This document shows positions 1 through 7,850 of a stretch of 64,000 nt of DNA, in pieces (the first letter of the stretch is position 1; each line of letters opens with the position of its first letter). The notes below the pieces were generated by a model. The model saw only the letters and a list, made by a program, of their open reading frames with translations. It made no database searches and had not been told where the DNA came from. The stretch is from NCBI GenBank assembly GCA_944336475.1, contig CALVLD010000007.1, forward strand, positions 1-64,000. The letters are read 5' to 3'. Source of the DNA: an uncultured Clostridia bacterium (GTDB lineage Bacteria; Bacillota; Clostridia; Christensenellales; CAG-138). The position numbers were made by a program, and so were the translations under genes.

Positions 1-2
1 AG

Positions 3-134
3 CATTCCTATTCAGCAGGGGTGCGAGCTGCAAAAGTGCTGAAACATTTATCATCAAAAACTATGGGCAGCAGTACCTATATGACTGCTGCCTATCCTTT
101 TGCTGATAAAGCAAAAATAAATCAACGGAGGTGA
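3..134 (+). other. Open frame entering from the left edge (possible C-terminus)
   Basis: A frame open from the left edge runs 43 codons to a TGA at 132-134 and would encode a basic helical tail containing YSAGVRAAKVLKHL. It could be the end of an element gene lying mostly outside the window. A terminator-like hairpin inside it (66-92) argues against it being coding throughout. I do not recognise the family, and it may not be coding. Confidence 0.2.
66..92. terminator. Inverted repeat upstream of the excisionase-like gene
   Basis: A perfect 9-bp inverted repeat (GGCAGCAGT at 66-74, ACTGCTGCC at 84-92) has a 9-nt loop and is followed by TATCCTTTTG. It could terminate transcription arriving from the left, or be a binding site of the mobile element. 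Confidence 0.4.
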
Positions 135-139
135 GACGG

Positions 140-379
140 GTGAATACAGCTTCAACCATATCCCAGCGAGAAGCGTACAAGCTCATGCTCAAGGAATATC
201 CCGATGTCATGAGCATTGAGCAAATGTGTGAAATACTCTGCATCAGCACAAAGACCGGCTATCGCATTCTGCGTGAAGGCAAGATCTGTTGCCTCAAGGT
301 CGGCAGAGCCTATCGTATTCCGAAGGCTCATCTTTTTACTTATCTCTGCATCGGATGTGCGGAGACAGCATTAACTTAA
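140..379 (+). CDS. Excisionase-like HTH protein
   Basis: A 79-residue protein with one winged-helix DNA-binding domain of the excisionase/MerR-like type. The stretch MSIEQMCEILCIS is the recognition helix region, and KVGRAYRIPK is the typical wing that ends the motif. The family acts as recombination directionality factors for tyrosine integrases or as small repressors. The GTG at 140 was chosen because GGAGGTGAG lies about 8 nt upstream; a GTG at 131 is an in-frame alternative. The last residues (CAETALT) depart from the usual short hydrophobic tail. The integrase gene begins 122 bp downstream in the same orientation, the usual xis-int order of integrative elements. Confidence 0.7.
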   Translation: MNTASTISQREAYKLMLKEYPDVMSIEQMCEILCISTKTGYRILREGKICCLKVGRAYRIPKAHLFTYLCIGCAETALT

Positions 380-440
380 TCTTGGACTCGAAAAGTTTAC
401 AAAAAAATGTGTCAGTAGGTCCTCCAATTCGAACCCGGTT

Positions 441-458
441 CTGGTACAATTATACCAG
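441..458. promoter_or_regulatory. Palindrome between xis-like and int genes
   Basis: A 6-bp inverted repeat, CTGGTA and TACCAG, is separated by 6 nt and lies 44 bp before the integrase start. It could be an operator or arm-type site. It overlaps TACAAT, a possible -10 element. Confidence 0.35.
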
Positions 459-501
459 GCAATTAGGTAGGAGTCTCTGCTACACGGAAAAGGAGGAAAT
501 T

Positions 502-1683
502 ATGGTAGCAGGACATCTCCGCGAAAAAAGCGGATATTACTACGCCGTGTTGAATTATACAGATGCTCTCGGAAAGAGAAAGACCAAGTGGATCAAAACC
601 GGTCTCGTTGTAAAGGGTAATAAGAAGAAAGCCGAAGCTATCCTGATGGAAGCCCGGCGCAACTTCAATCCCGAAGAGCCGAAGGTCATGAACGGTGACA
701 TCATGTTTGCCGATTTCATGGAACAGTGGCTCGATATTATCAAAAGCTCGGTAGCGGTCCCGACATTCGCTTCGTATTCAACATCTGTTAAGAGGATCAT
801 CGCACCGTACTTTCGTGAGAAAGAAATAACGCTCAAAAATCTGACCGCGAAGGACATTCAGGAGTTTTACCTGAAAGAGCTTGAGCGTGTCAGTGCTTCC
901 TCGGTCATTCACTATCATGCCAACATTCATAAGGCGCTCAAGTACGCAGTGAAGATTGACCTGATTGAAGTGAACCCGGCAGACAAGGTTGAGCGTCCTA
1001 AAAAGGATCGCTTTGTTGGCAGCTTCTATGATGCCGATGAGGTGAACGCTCTCTTTGAAGCCTCCAAAGGAAGCAAGCTTGAGTTGCCTATCCTGTTCGG
1101 TGCATTCTACGGACTTCGCCGCAGTGAGGCAATCGGTTTGAAATGGGATGCCATTGACTTTGAGCATGACACCATTACCATCCGTCACACAGTTACATCC
1201 TGCGATCTGGACGGCAAGAGAATCCTCGTAGCATCGGACACCACAAAAACAAAGTCGAGCATGAGAACGCTTCCCCTCGTTCCTTTTGTCAAGGAACAGC
1301 TTTTGGCTCTGAGAAAGGAACAGAAGGAGAACCGCCGTCTCTGCGGACGCAGCTACAACAAGGAATATCTTGACTATGTGTGCGTCAATGAGATTGGCGA
1401 TCTTATCAAGCCGCACTATGTCACCGAAAGCTTTCCGAAGCTGCTCAAGGCAAACGGCTTTAGACCGATTCGTTTCCATGATCTCCGGCATAGCTGCGCG
1501 TCGCTTCTCTTAGCGAACGGTGTTTCGATGAAGCAGATTCAGGAGTGGCTTGGTCACAGCGACTTCTCAACGACGGCAAACATTTACGCCCATCTCGATT
1601 ACAGCTCCAAGCTCACATCCGCTGATGCAATGCTCAGTGGTTTGGGGATCAGTTCTCCCCAATGTTCTCCCCACAACGGTTAA
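502..1683 (+). CDS. int: Site-specific tyrosine recombinase (integrase)
   Basis: A 393-residue phage/ICE integrase. An N-terminal AP2-like arm-binding domain (HLREKSGYYYAVLNY) is followed by a SAM-like core-binding domain (around residues 70-160) and the catalytic domain. Catalytic residues are recognisable: R in FYGLRRSEAIGLKW, the HDLRHSCASLL box, and GHSDFSTTANIYAHLD with the nucleophilic tyrosine. Length fits ICE/prophage integrases. The ATG at 502 has AAGGAGGAAAT just upstream; the longer frame to the left lacks one. The stop lies about 100 bp from the 3' end of tRNA-Ser, the standard position of an integrase gene next to its attachment site. The rest of the element presumably lies left of the window. 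Confidence 0.95.
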   Translation: MVAGHLREKSGYYYAVLNYTDALGKRKTKWIKTGLVVKGNKKKAEAILMEARRNFNPEEPKVMNGDIMFADFMEQWLDIIKSSVAVPTFASYSTSVKRIIAPYFREKEITLKNLTAKDIQEFYLKELERVSASSVIHYHANIHKALKYAVKIDLIEVNPADKVERPKKDRFVGSFYDADEVNALFEASKGSKLELPILFGAFYGLRRSEAIGLKWDAIDFEHDTITIRHTVTSCDLDGKRILVASDTTKTKSSMRTLPLVPFVKEQLLALRKEQKENRRLCGRSYNKEYLDYVCVNEIGDLIKPHYVTESFPKLLKANGFRPIRFHDLRHSCASLLLANGVSMKQIQEWLGHSDFSTTANIYAHLDYSSKLTSADAMLSGLGISSPQCSPHNG

Positions 1684-1740
1684 GGGAGAACGGGAAAAGC
1701 TGACGGAAAACCCCGTGAGGGATCGAATGAAGCGTGAAAA

Positions 1741-1780
1741 GAACAGAAAAAAGCCTGCAAACACGAGGTTTACAGGCTTT
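1741..1780 (-). terminator. Rho-independent terminator of tRNA-Ser
   Basis: A 13-bp stem with one mismatch (AAAGCCTG-C-AAAC paired with GTTT-A-CAGGCTTT, loop ACGAG) is followed on the minus strand by TTTTCTGTTC. It lies directly after the tRNA-Ser 3' end and may also stop transcription from int. Confidence 0.8.
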
Positions 1781-1783
1781 GAA

Positions 1784-1872
1784 TGGCGGAGCGGGTGGGA
1801 TTCGAACCCACGGAACCTTGCGGTTCAACTGATTTCGAGTCAGTCCCGTTATGACCACTTCGATACCGCTCC
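1784..1872 (-). tRNA. tRNA-Ser (anticodon CGA)
   Basis: Read on the minus strand, an acceptor stem GGAGCGG pairs with CCGCTCC, followed by discriminator G and an encoded CCA. The anticodon loop CTCGAAA gives CGA (codon UCG). A long variable arm (GTTGAACCGCAAGGTTC) and the T-loop GGTTCGAATCC identify a class II serine tRNA. It sits between an integrase gene and an array of partial copies of its own 5' half, so it is almost certainly the attachment site. Confidence 0.95.
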
Positions 1873-2321
1873 AAGATTTATCTCAACATCAGCACCTCGG
1901 AAAACGGGGAGAACCGATGGGGAGAACAAGGAAAAATATTTAGTTAAGGATACCCGAAAAACCCCGTAAAATCAAGGCTTTTCAGAACAGAGCTACCGAA
2001 CAGCGACCATGATTTCGAGTCAGCCCCGTTATGACCACTTCGATACCTCTCCATATAATAATTATTCAGTTTTCGGCGCAGATAACATGATTTCGAGTCA
2101 GCCCCGTTATGACCGCTTCGATACCACTCCGTGTATTTATCTTCACATCAGCCCTCAAAGCGCCTCGGAAAAAGGAGAGAACCGATGGAAAGAATTAAGG
2201 GATATTTGCTCTTTAAGGATAGCTGAAAAGCCTTGTAAAATCAACACTTTTCGGCAACGGCTTCCAAAAAGGTCACCCGTTTTAGAGTCAGCCTCGTTAA
2301 GACTACTTCGACACTGCTCCG
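1831..2321. repeat. Array of partial tRNA-Ser copies (attachment-site scars)
   Basis: The 43-bp segment running from the tRNA-Ser anticodon loop to its 5' end (1831-1873) recurs at 2011-2053 (nearly identical), 2089-2131 (a few changes) and 2279-2321 (diverged). The spacers after copy 1 (1874-2010) and copy 3 (2132-2278) are homologous to each other over most of their length, sharing CACATCAG-like, GAGAACCGATGG and GTAAAATCAA blocks. The repeat unit is therefore about 180-190 bp (tRNA half plus upstream flank); copy 2 has a short spacer. Homology stops at the anticodon loop, a known crossover point for tRNA integrases. I infer successive integration/deletion events; no complete second tRNA is present. 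This fills the gap up to 2405. Confidence 0.8.
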
Positions 2322-2405
2322 TGTTTGGGCTGCCGATTTTGAGCGTCGAGGTATTATATCTCAAATGTTCAGAGTTTGCAATGCTTCTTTTGTATATAAG
2401 GTTTA

Positions 2406-2900
2406 TCATTTGCTCTTTTTGCTGCGCTCCGCCTCTCGTGCCTCTCGGAGGAGTTTACGCCTGCGTATACGATCCCTCTTGTTGAGATCTATGGTCTTTA
2501 TCACGGTGATATCCGTTACATGCACGCCGTGACTCTCGGCATATCTGCGTATGGCGTCCTCGGTTTTTATCTTGCCCGAATCGCAGGTCAGCACCACGGA
2601 GATCTCCATGCCCTGCGGTACCTCCCTTATGGCATTATTGAACACCGGCGCAGGGTACCCGCCCCACACGGGAACGCACAGAACTATCCTGTCGTACTCT
2701 GAGAAGTCTACCGCCACGGGCTCGATCATCACCGTGTTCTGCCTCCTAGCCTGTATCGGCCCCAGGAGGTTGAGTCGGAGCATGCCCCTGCGGTGCTGCT
2801 CCCGAAGCTCATAGAGCTCTGCACCCATTTCCCTTGCGACGCACGTTGCCTCATAACGCGTCCTGCCGCTGTATGAAAAATAGGCAACAATAGCGACCAT
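2406..2900 (-). CDS. Flavodoxin-family protein
   Basis: A 164-residue flavodoxin-like protein. The N-terminus IVAYFSYSGRTRYEA is the FMN-phosphate loop after strand 1, and VCVPVWGGYPAPVFNNA is the second flavin-contacting loop. The family carries FMN and transfers electrons or acts as a small quinone/flavin reductase in the cytoplasm. The C-terminal 30 residues are strongly basic (DRIRRRKLLREAREAERSKKSK region), which is unusual for an acidic flavodoxin and may favour nucleic-acid or membrane contact. It is the second gene after the metallo-beta-lactamase gene (9-bp gap), so the two are probably cotranscribed. Confidence 0.8.
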   Translation of the reverse strand: MVAIVAYFSYSGRTRYEATCVAREMGAELYELREQHRRGMLRLNLLGPIQARRQNTVMIEPVAVDFSEYDRIVLCVPVWGGYPAPVFNNAIREVPQGMEISVVLTCDSGKIKTEDAIRRYAESHGVHVTDITVIKTIDLNKRDRIRRRKLLREAREAERSKKSK

Positions 2901-2909
2901 ACCGTCCTC

Positions 2910-3962
2910 CTAATTGGATATTGATACCCCGTTTTTATACAAAAGCATCTTTATTGTGCCATGCTTGTCGGTGCGATAGAGCAGGATGCCTGCATCATTG
3001 AGCATATCAATGATTTCGTCATGCGGATGACCATACTCGTTCCCCTCCCCCACGCTTACAACCGCATATACAGGATCCACCGCATTGAGGAATGCCGTCC
3101 CGGTTGAGGTGTTTGAGCCGTGATGCCCAAGCTTGAGCACCTGCGCACGGAGGAGCTCCTCCGGATATTCCTCAAGCATTGCATCCTCGGCATAAAGCTC
3201 CGCATCGCCCGTAAGCATCACCGCAGTATCGCCGTACTGCACACGAAGTACCACGCTCCAGTTGTTCAAATCGTCATACTCAACATCGGGCAGAGGCGAG
3301 AGTATGTTTACGGTGCAATCGGGATCCCACTCGATAAAGCTATCCCTTCCTCCCCACGCCTCGACCGTTTTGACATTGTTTTCAAGCAATGCTTCCAGCA
3401 TGTTCTCATATGTCTTGGTGGTATGCTCCGCCGGGCACAGATAGAATGTGCCTATATCAAATGTGTTTATTACATCATCCATGTCCCCTATATGGTCGCT
3501 GTGCGGATGGGTGGCGACAACGACATCCAGCCTGTTTATGCCGAGATCGCGCAGGAAGGGCTCGATAACGTCAAAGCTGCCCCTTTCACCTGCATCGACA
3601 AGCATTGTGCGGCCGTTGGGCGATACCAACAGAAGGCAATCCCCCTGACCGACGTCCAACGTATAGAATGCGACTACGCCATCCGAGGGAGCGTCAGTTT
3701 CCAAGACGCTCGTGGGTTGCGGCGTGGTTTGGACATTTGTTGGATCTGCGGTGTCAAAGACCGTGCCGCCATCCGTGGGGTTGAGATCTATCCACCCATT
3801 CTCAAGGCCAAAGTAGATGAACGCAGCTATGACCACTACGACAAGTACGAGCGCCAGCTTCAATGAGGTCGGCATGTTGCCGCTGCTGCTTGAACGTCTG
3901 TTTGTGCCCTTGTTGCGGTTTGAGCCGGCTTTCCTGTGATTGGACTTTTTCTTCCCTGCCAT
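2910..3962 (-). CDS. ComEC/Rec2-like metallo-beta-lactamase fold protein
   Basis: A 350-residue protein with a basic N-terminal tail, one membrane helix (about residues 33-52) and a metallo-beta-lactamase domain. The zinc motif is THPHSDHIGD (H152, H154, D156, H157). Later metal ligands are in LTGDAEL and LKLGHHGSNTS, and the last part (SVGEGNEYGHPHDEIIDML) matches the ComEC C-terminal domain. Such stand-alone proteins are exported or membrane-tethered hydrolases, proposed to act on nucleic acid or phosphodiesters; the substrate here is unknown. AAAGGCGG precedes the ATG. It leads a two-gene operon with the flavodoxin-like gene. Confidence 0.88.
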   Translation of the reverse strand: MAGKKKSNHRKAGSNRNKGTNRRSSSSGNMPTSLKLALVLVVVVIAAFIYFGLENGWIDLNPTDGGTVFDTADPTNVQTTPQPTSVLETDAPSDGVVAFYTLDVGQGDCLLLVSPNGRTMLVDAGERGSFDVIEPFLRDLGINRLDVVVATHPHSDHIGDMDDVINTFDIGTFYLCPAEHTTKTYENMLEALLENNVKTVEAWGGRDSFIEWDPDCTVNILSPLPDVEYDDLNNWSVVLRVQYGDTAVMLTGDAELYAEDAMLEEYPEELLRAQVLKLGHHGSNTSTGTAFLNAVDPVYAVVSVGEGNEYGHPHDEIIDMLNDAGILLYRTDKHGTIKMLLYKNGVSISN

Positions 3963-4093
3963 ATTGCCGCCTTTTCAAGTTTTATCTCATTTACCATATT
4001 GTACCATATGCGGCGCATGCGTTCAAGCAAAATCACATATATCGGCGGCTGTCTACGAAGGAAGATTTTTATGTCCAAATGGCTGTCGGATGA

Positions 4094-4122
4094 TTTGTTT
4101 TATCGAGATAATATGCTATAAT
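4094..4122 (+). promoter_or_regulatory. Candidate promoter of the M42 peptidase operon
   Basis: TATAAT at 4117-4122 with a weak -35 TTTGTT at 4094-4099 (17-bp spacing), 54 bp upstream of the first peptidase start. Confidence 0.5.
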
Positions 4123-4175
4123 GAGTCGACAGTATGTGCACGGGGTGGGTATTGCGCCGTGCGGAAAGGAGTTTT

Positions 4176-5228
4176 ATGGACATCATCAAAGTGTTAACAA
4201 GGCTTGTAACAGCTCCGGGCGTGACGGGCTTTGAGGACGACGCCGGTCACGGCGACGGTGCTTCTGCCGTTGTAGCCGATCTGTTTCGTCAGTACACTCA
4301 GGAGGTGTGGCAAGATGTGAACGGCAATGTCTTTGCCAAGGTCGGGAGCGGGGAGCCTACGCTGCTGGTAATGGCGCATGTGGATGAGATCGGCATGGCC
4401 GTCAACGGCATTGAGGACAACGGTATGCTGCGCATGGTATCTGTTGCAGGAGTCGATCCCAGGGTGCTGCCGGGCAGTGAGGTTCGCGTTTACGGCAAGG
4501 AGGCGCTCCGGGGCATAGTCGGCGCAGTGCCTCCTCATTTGCTCACGTCCAATGAGGAAGCGTATAAGATGGAGGATTTGACCATCGATCTGGGCTTGCC
4601 CGTCGAAAAGGTCAGGGAGCTTGTCGGCATAGGTGACAGGATAACTTTCCTGCCCGACGAGCCGCTTGAGCTGAAGAACGGCTTTGTATCCTCCAAGACC
4701 ATGGACGACAGGGCTTTAATAGCGGCCGAGCTGTATTGCCTTGAGCTGCTCAAGAAGCGCAGGTATGACTGCACGGTGGTCATGTGTGCCTCCGTAAACG
4801 AGGAAAAGACGGGTCTGGGTGCTGCGACGGGAGCATACTCCGTCGAGCCCGACATGGCCGTCGTCATGGATGTTACGCATGGCAAGTCTGCTTGTCTCCC
4901 GCAGGGGCTGCCTATGGACAAGGTGGAGCTCACCTGTGGGCCCAATATCCACCCAAAGGTATTTGGCATGCTCAAGAGTGCCGCCGCAGCCGCAAGCATA
5001 CCGTTTGAGGTAAATGCCTGCATGGGGCGCACGGGTACGGATGCAACCGATGTTCAGGTGTCTCGTGGCGGCGTTCCCACAGGGCTCATCTCACCTCCAC
5101 TTCGCTATATGCATACCAATGTTGAGACCATCTCTATCGATACACTCAAAAACTGCGGCAAGCTGCTTGCAGAGTTCATCACTGCAATAGATGCAGACTG
5201 GAGGGATTCTCTATGTTTAGACGATTGA
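4176..5228 (+). CDS. M42 family metallopeptidase (first of three)
   Basis: A 350-residue cytoplasmic dinuclear-metal aminopeptidase of the M42 (FrvX/YsdC/glutamyl aminopeptidase) family, which trims peptides as large tetrahedral particles. Metal and catalytic residues seen: H68 in VMAHVDEIGM, D177/D178 in TMDDRAL, E209/E210 in SVNEEKTG, D232 in VMDVTHG, and the late H in RYMHTNVE. The catalytic EE is in NEEKTGLGA rather than the usual QEEVGxRG of its two neighbours, so specificity may differ. The ATG at 4176 follows GGAAAGGAG. The next gene starts 16 bp before this stop, which suggests translational coupling. Confidence 0.92.
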   Translation: MDIIKVLTRLVTAPGVTGFEDDAGHGDGASAVVADLFRQYTQEVWQDVNGNVFAKVGSGEPTLLVMAHVDEIGMAVNGIEDNGMLRMVSVAGVDPRVLPGSEVRVYGKEALRGIVGAVPPHLLTSNEEAYKMEDLTIDLGLPVEKVRELVGIGDRITFLPDEPLELKNGFVSSKTMDDRALIAAELYCLELLKKRRYDCTVVMCASVNEEKTGLGAATGAYSVEPDMAVVMDVTHGKSACLPQGLPMDKVELTCGPNIHPKVFGMLKSAAAAASIPFEVNACMGRTGTDATDVQVSRGGVPTGLISPPLRYMHTNVETISIDTLKNCGKLLAEFITAIDADWRDSLCLDD

Positions 5229-6262
5229 ACGAAACCGCTCTGGAGCAGCTCTCCAATCTGAACGGCGTGAGCGGCGACGAGGGACGTGTCCGCAGGTTCA
5301 TCCGTGAGGCGGTCGCCTCCTGTGGAGGTGATATCCGCACGGATACCATGGGCAATCTCTATGTTCACAAGAAAAAGACCGGCAGGCCTGTGGTTATGGT
5401 CTGCGCCCACATGGATGAGGTCGGTCTGCTCATAACCAATATCCGGGACGACGGTGAGTTGGAGTATGCCCCCTGCGGCATAGACCCCAGGGTCATGCCC
5501 GGCAGACGTGTCGTTGTGGGCAAGGACGCCATCCCCGGCGTGGTGGGCTCAAAGGCCATCCACTGTCAGACAAAAGAAGCATTTGCAAAGAGCATCCCTC
5601 ACAAGGAGCTTACCATCGATATCGGTGCAAAGGACAAGGCCGATGCGGAAAAGTACGTTTCGATAGGCGATTATGCCGCCTTCACCACCAGGTTCTCGCT
5701 GTTTGGCGATGGGCTGATGATGGGCAAGGCGCTGGATGACCGTGTTGGCTGCGCTGCAGTTATAGAGCTTTTGAAGGACGATTACGACTGCGACTTCTAC
5801 GGTGTGTTCACCGTTCAAGAGGAGGTCGGCACCCGTGGCGCCATGATAGCTGCATACAACGTCAAGCCTGACGTCTGCCTTGTTATGGAGGGTACCACAG
5901 CAAACGATATGCCCGACTCCAAGGGGCATCAGTGGGTCACCCGTGTGGGCAAGGGGCCTGCCATATCCTTTATGGACAGGGGGACCATGGTACGTCCACA
6001 GATGTTTGACGCACTGCGCTCCGCTGCAAAAGCAGCGGGCATACCCTTCCAGCTCCGTCAGGGCGCTAACGGCGGCACCGACGCCGGTGCCATACACAAG
6101 GCGGTGGGCGGCTGCTTTGCCGGCGGCATTTCCGTGCCGTGCAGATACATTCACTCCGCAACAAGCGTTGCATCGATATTTGACTTTGAGAATGCGATAG
6201 CGTTGGCCGATGCTTTCCTTTCCGACAAAAAATTCCTGGAGGTGCTCAACCATGGCAAATAA
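5213..6262 (+). CDS. M42 family metallopeptidase (second of three)
   Basis: A 349-residue M42 peptidase. Motifs: CAHMDEVGLL, ALDDRVGCA, VQEEVGTRGA and RYIHSATS. The usual metal-ligand aspartate position reads VMEGTTA (E for D), which is acceptable in this family. The start at 5213 overlaps the previous gene by 16 bp and is preceded by GGAGGGATT. It is clearly paralogous to the flanking genes but too diverged to be a recent duplication. Confidence 0.93.
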   Translation: MFRRLNETALEQLSNLNGVSGDEGRVRRFIREAVASCGGDIRTDTMGNLYVHKKKTGRPVVMVCAHMDEVGLLITNIRDDGELEYAPCGIDPRVMPGRRVVVGKDAIPGVVGSKAIHCQTKEAFAKSIPHKELTIDIGAKDKADAEKYVSIGDYAAFTTRFSLFGDGLMMGKALDDRVGCAAVIELLKDDYDCDFYGVFTVQEEVGTRGAMIAAYNVKPDVCLVMEGTTANDMPDSKGHQWVTRVGKGPAISFMDRGTMVRPQMFDALRSAAKAAGIPFQLRQGANGGTDAGAIHKAVGGCFAGGISVPCRYIHSATSVASIFDFENAIALADAFLSDKKFLEVLNHGK

Positions 6263-7268
6263 TCATGAAGAATTCAAAACAATGCTCCGTGAGGTGCTTG
6301 AGGTTTACGGCCCTGCCGGCCGTGAGGAGAAGGCGATGCTCACGCTTAAGAAATACCTGGCTCCATATGTTGACGAGATGTACACCGATCCCCTTGGCAA
6401 TCTTATCGGCTACAAAAAGGGCGCAAGCGGCAAAAAGGTCATGCTCTCCGCACACATGGATCAGATAGGCATGATAGTGCTTGACATCGACGAGCGCGGC
6501 TTCCTCCGCTTTGCCCCGGTGGGCGGCGTGAATCCCGTGATAACCGTTGCCCGTGACGTCGTGTTTGAGAACGGTGTTCGTGGCGTTACCTATTTTGAGA
6601 CCAAAAAGCTCTCCGCAGGCGGCGTGAAGATTACTGATATGTTCATCGACATCGGCTGCTCCACCCGTGAGGAGGCGGAGCAGAAGGTATCCATTGGCGA
6701 TATCTGCGTATACGGCTCCCACTTCGTGGATATGGGCGGCCGCATCGCATGCGGTGCGATGGATGACCGTGTGTGCTGTGCGATAATGCTTGAGGCGCTC
6801 AAGACCATTAAGACCGAGCATGACCTCTATGTTGTATTCACCGTACAGGAGGAGGTTGGCTGCCGTGGCGGTATGACCGCAGGCTACTCGGTAAAGCCAG
6901 ATTTTTCCCTCAACCTTGACGTCACCCTTACGGGCGATACGCCTGAAGCTGCGATTCTGCCCATGAGCCTTGGCAAGGGGCCGACCATCAAGTACATGGA
7001 TTCAAGCGCGGTGTACACCCGTTCCGTAGTCGAGTTTATGAGGAGAGTCGCTGACAAGAACGACATCGCCGTGCAGAACGAGATACTGCGTGCAGGCGGC
7101 ACCGACGGGGGCGTTATTCAGCGCACCAGGGGCGGCATTGCCGCAGGCTGCATAAGCGTTGCAACTCGCTATGTCCACACCCCGGTTGAGACCGTGGACA
7201 TTGGCGACTGTATGGAAGCAGCAAGGTTCATCAACGCTATATTTGCGGAGGATGAGCTTCCCTGCTAA
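6252..7268 (+). CDS. M42 family metallopeptidase (third of three)
   Basis: A 338-residue M42 peptidase with SAHMDQIGMI, AMDDRVCCA, VQEEVGCRGG, NLDVTLTGD and RYVHTPVE. The ATG at 6252 lies 11 bp inside the previous gene and has GGAGGTG upstream, so all three peptidases look translationally coupled. A terminator follows at 7285. The three paralogues could form mixed oligomeric particles or split peptide specificities in degrading imported peptides; that is inference. Confidence 0.93.
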   Translation: MANNHEEFKTMLREVLEVYGPAGREEKAMLTLKKYLAPYVDEMYTDPLGNLIGYKKGASGKKVMLSAHMDQIGMIVLDIDERGFLRFAPVGGVNPVITVARDVVFENGVRGVTYFETKKLSAGGVKITDMFIDIGCSTREEAEQKVSIGDICVYGSHFVDMGGRIACGAMDDRVCCAIMLEALKTIKTEHDLYVVFTVQEEVGCRGGMTAGYSVKPDFSLNLDVTLTGDTPEAAILPMSLGKGPTIKYMDSSAVYTRSVVEFMRRVADKNDIAVQNEILRAGGTDGGVIQRTRGGIAAGCISVATRYVHTPVETVDIGDCMEAARFINAIFAEDELPC

Positions 7269-7284
7269 TGACGGCAATTATATC

Positions 7285-7319
7285 GGGACGCTTCCGCAAC
7301 GGGGGCGTCCCTGATTTTT
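7285..7319 (+). terminator. Terminator of the M42 operon
   Basis: The stem GGGACGC / GCGTCCC is followed by TGATTTTT, 16 bp after the third peptidase stop. Confidence 0.75.
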
Positions 7320-7330
7320 AAGGGGCTAAT

Positions 7331-7774
7331 ATGGAGATTGAGCAGAATAAAACGGTGCGCAAAAAGGAGCTTGTCCGTGCTGCCAAGTTTACACTGTTCT
7401 CGATAAGCGCAGGCATGGTGCAGGCGGTATCGTTTGCCATGATGAACTCGCTGCTGAAATGGGACTACCGGGTTAGCTATCTCACCGCACTGGTGCTGTC
7501 GGTGGTGTGGAATTTTACATTCAACCGCAGATTCACATTCAAGGCGGCAAACAATGTCCCCATCGCCATGCTGAAGATCGCAGCATTCTACGCCGTGTTC
7601 ACCCCCCTGTCCACATGGGGCGGAGATTGGCTCGAGGGAATCGGCTGGAACGAATACATAGTGCTTGCCATTTCCATGCTGCTCAACTTTGTGCTCGAGT
7701 TTCTGTATGACCGCTTCTTCGTTTTCGGCAAGAGCACTGATTCTGCAGAGAAAAAGCCTAAGGGCAAAGTATAA
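7331..7774 (+). CDS. GtrA-like membrane protein
   Basis: A 147-residue protein with about four membrane helices and the family signature WNFTFNRRFTF after helix 2. GtrA/DPMS-type proteins help flip polyprenyl-linked sugars across the membrane for cell-wall or surface polysaccharide synthesis. The start has AAGGGG upstream. The gene lies between two terminators, so it is probably transcribed alone or by read-through. No glycosyltransferase partner is adjacent. Confidence 0.85.
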   Translation: MEIEQNKTVRKKELVRAAKFTLFSISAGMVQAVSFAMMNSLLKWDYRVSYLTALVLSVVWNFTFNRRFTFKAANNVPIAMLKIAAFYAVFTPLSTWGGDWLEGIGWNEYIVLAISMLLNFVLEFLYDRFFVFGKSTDSAEKKPKGKV

Positions 7775-7806
7775 GCTCCGAGCATAACCACTCCGAGTAT
7801 GCACGC

Positions 7807-7843
7807 AAAAGCCCCGCAGGCATTGTCCTGCGGGGTTTGTTTT
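7807..7843. terminator. Bidirectional terminator between gtrA-like gene and glnS
   Basis: The perfect 9-bp stem CCCCGCAGG / CCTGCGGGG with loop CATTGT is flanked by AAAA on one side and TTTGTTTT on the other, and serves the two convergent genes. Confidence 0.9.
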
Positions 7844-7850
7844 AAGGCTT

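Noticed and set aside
1831-2321. Four spaced repeats resembling a CRISPR array
   Set aside because: The repeats are tRNA-Ser halves, spacing is uneven (35-147 bp) and two spacers are homologous.
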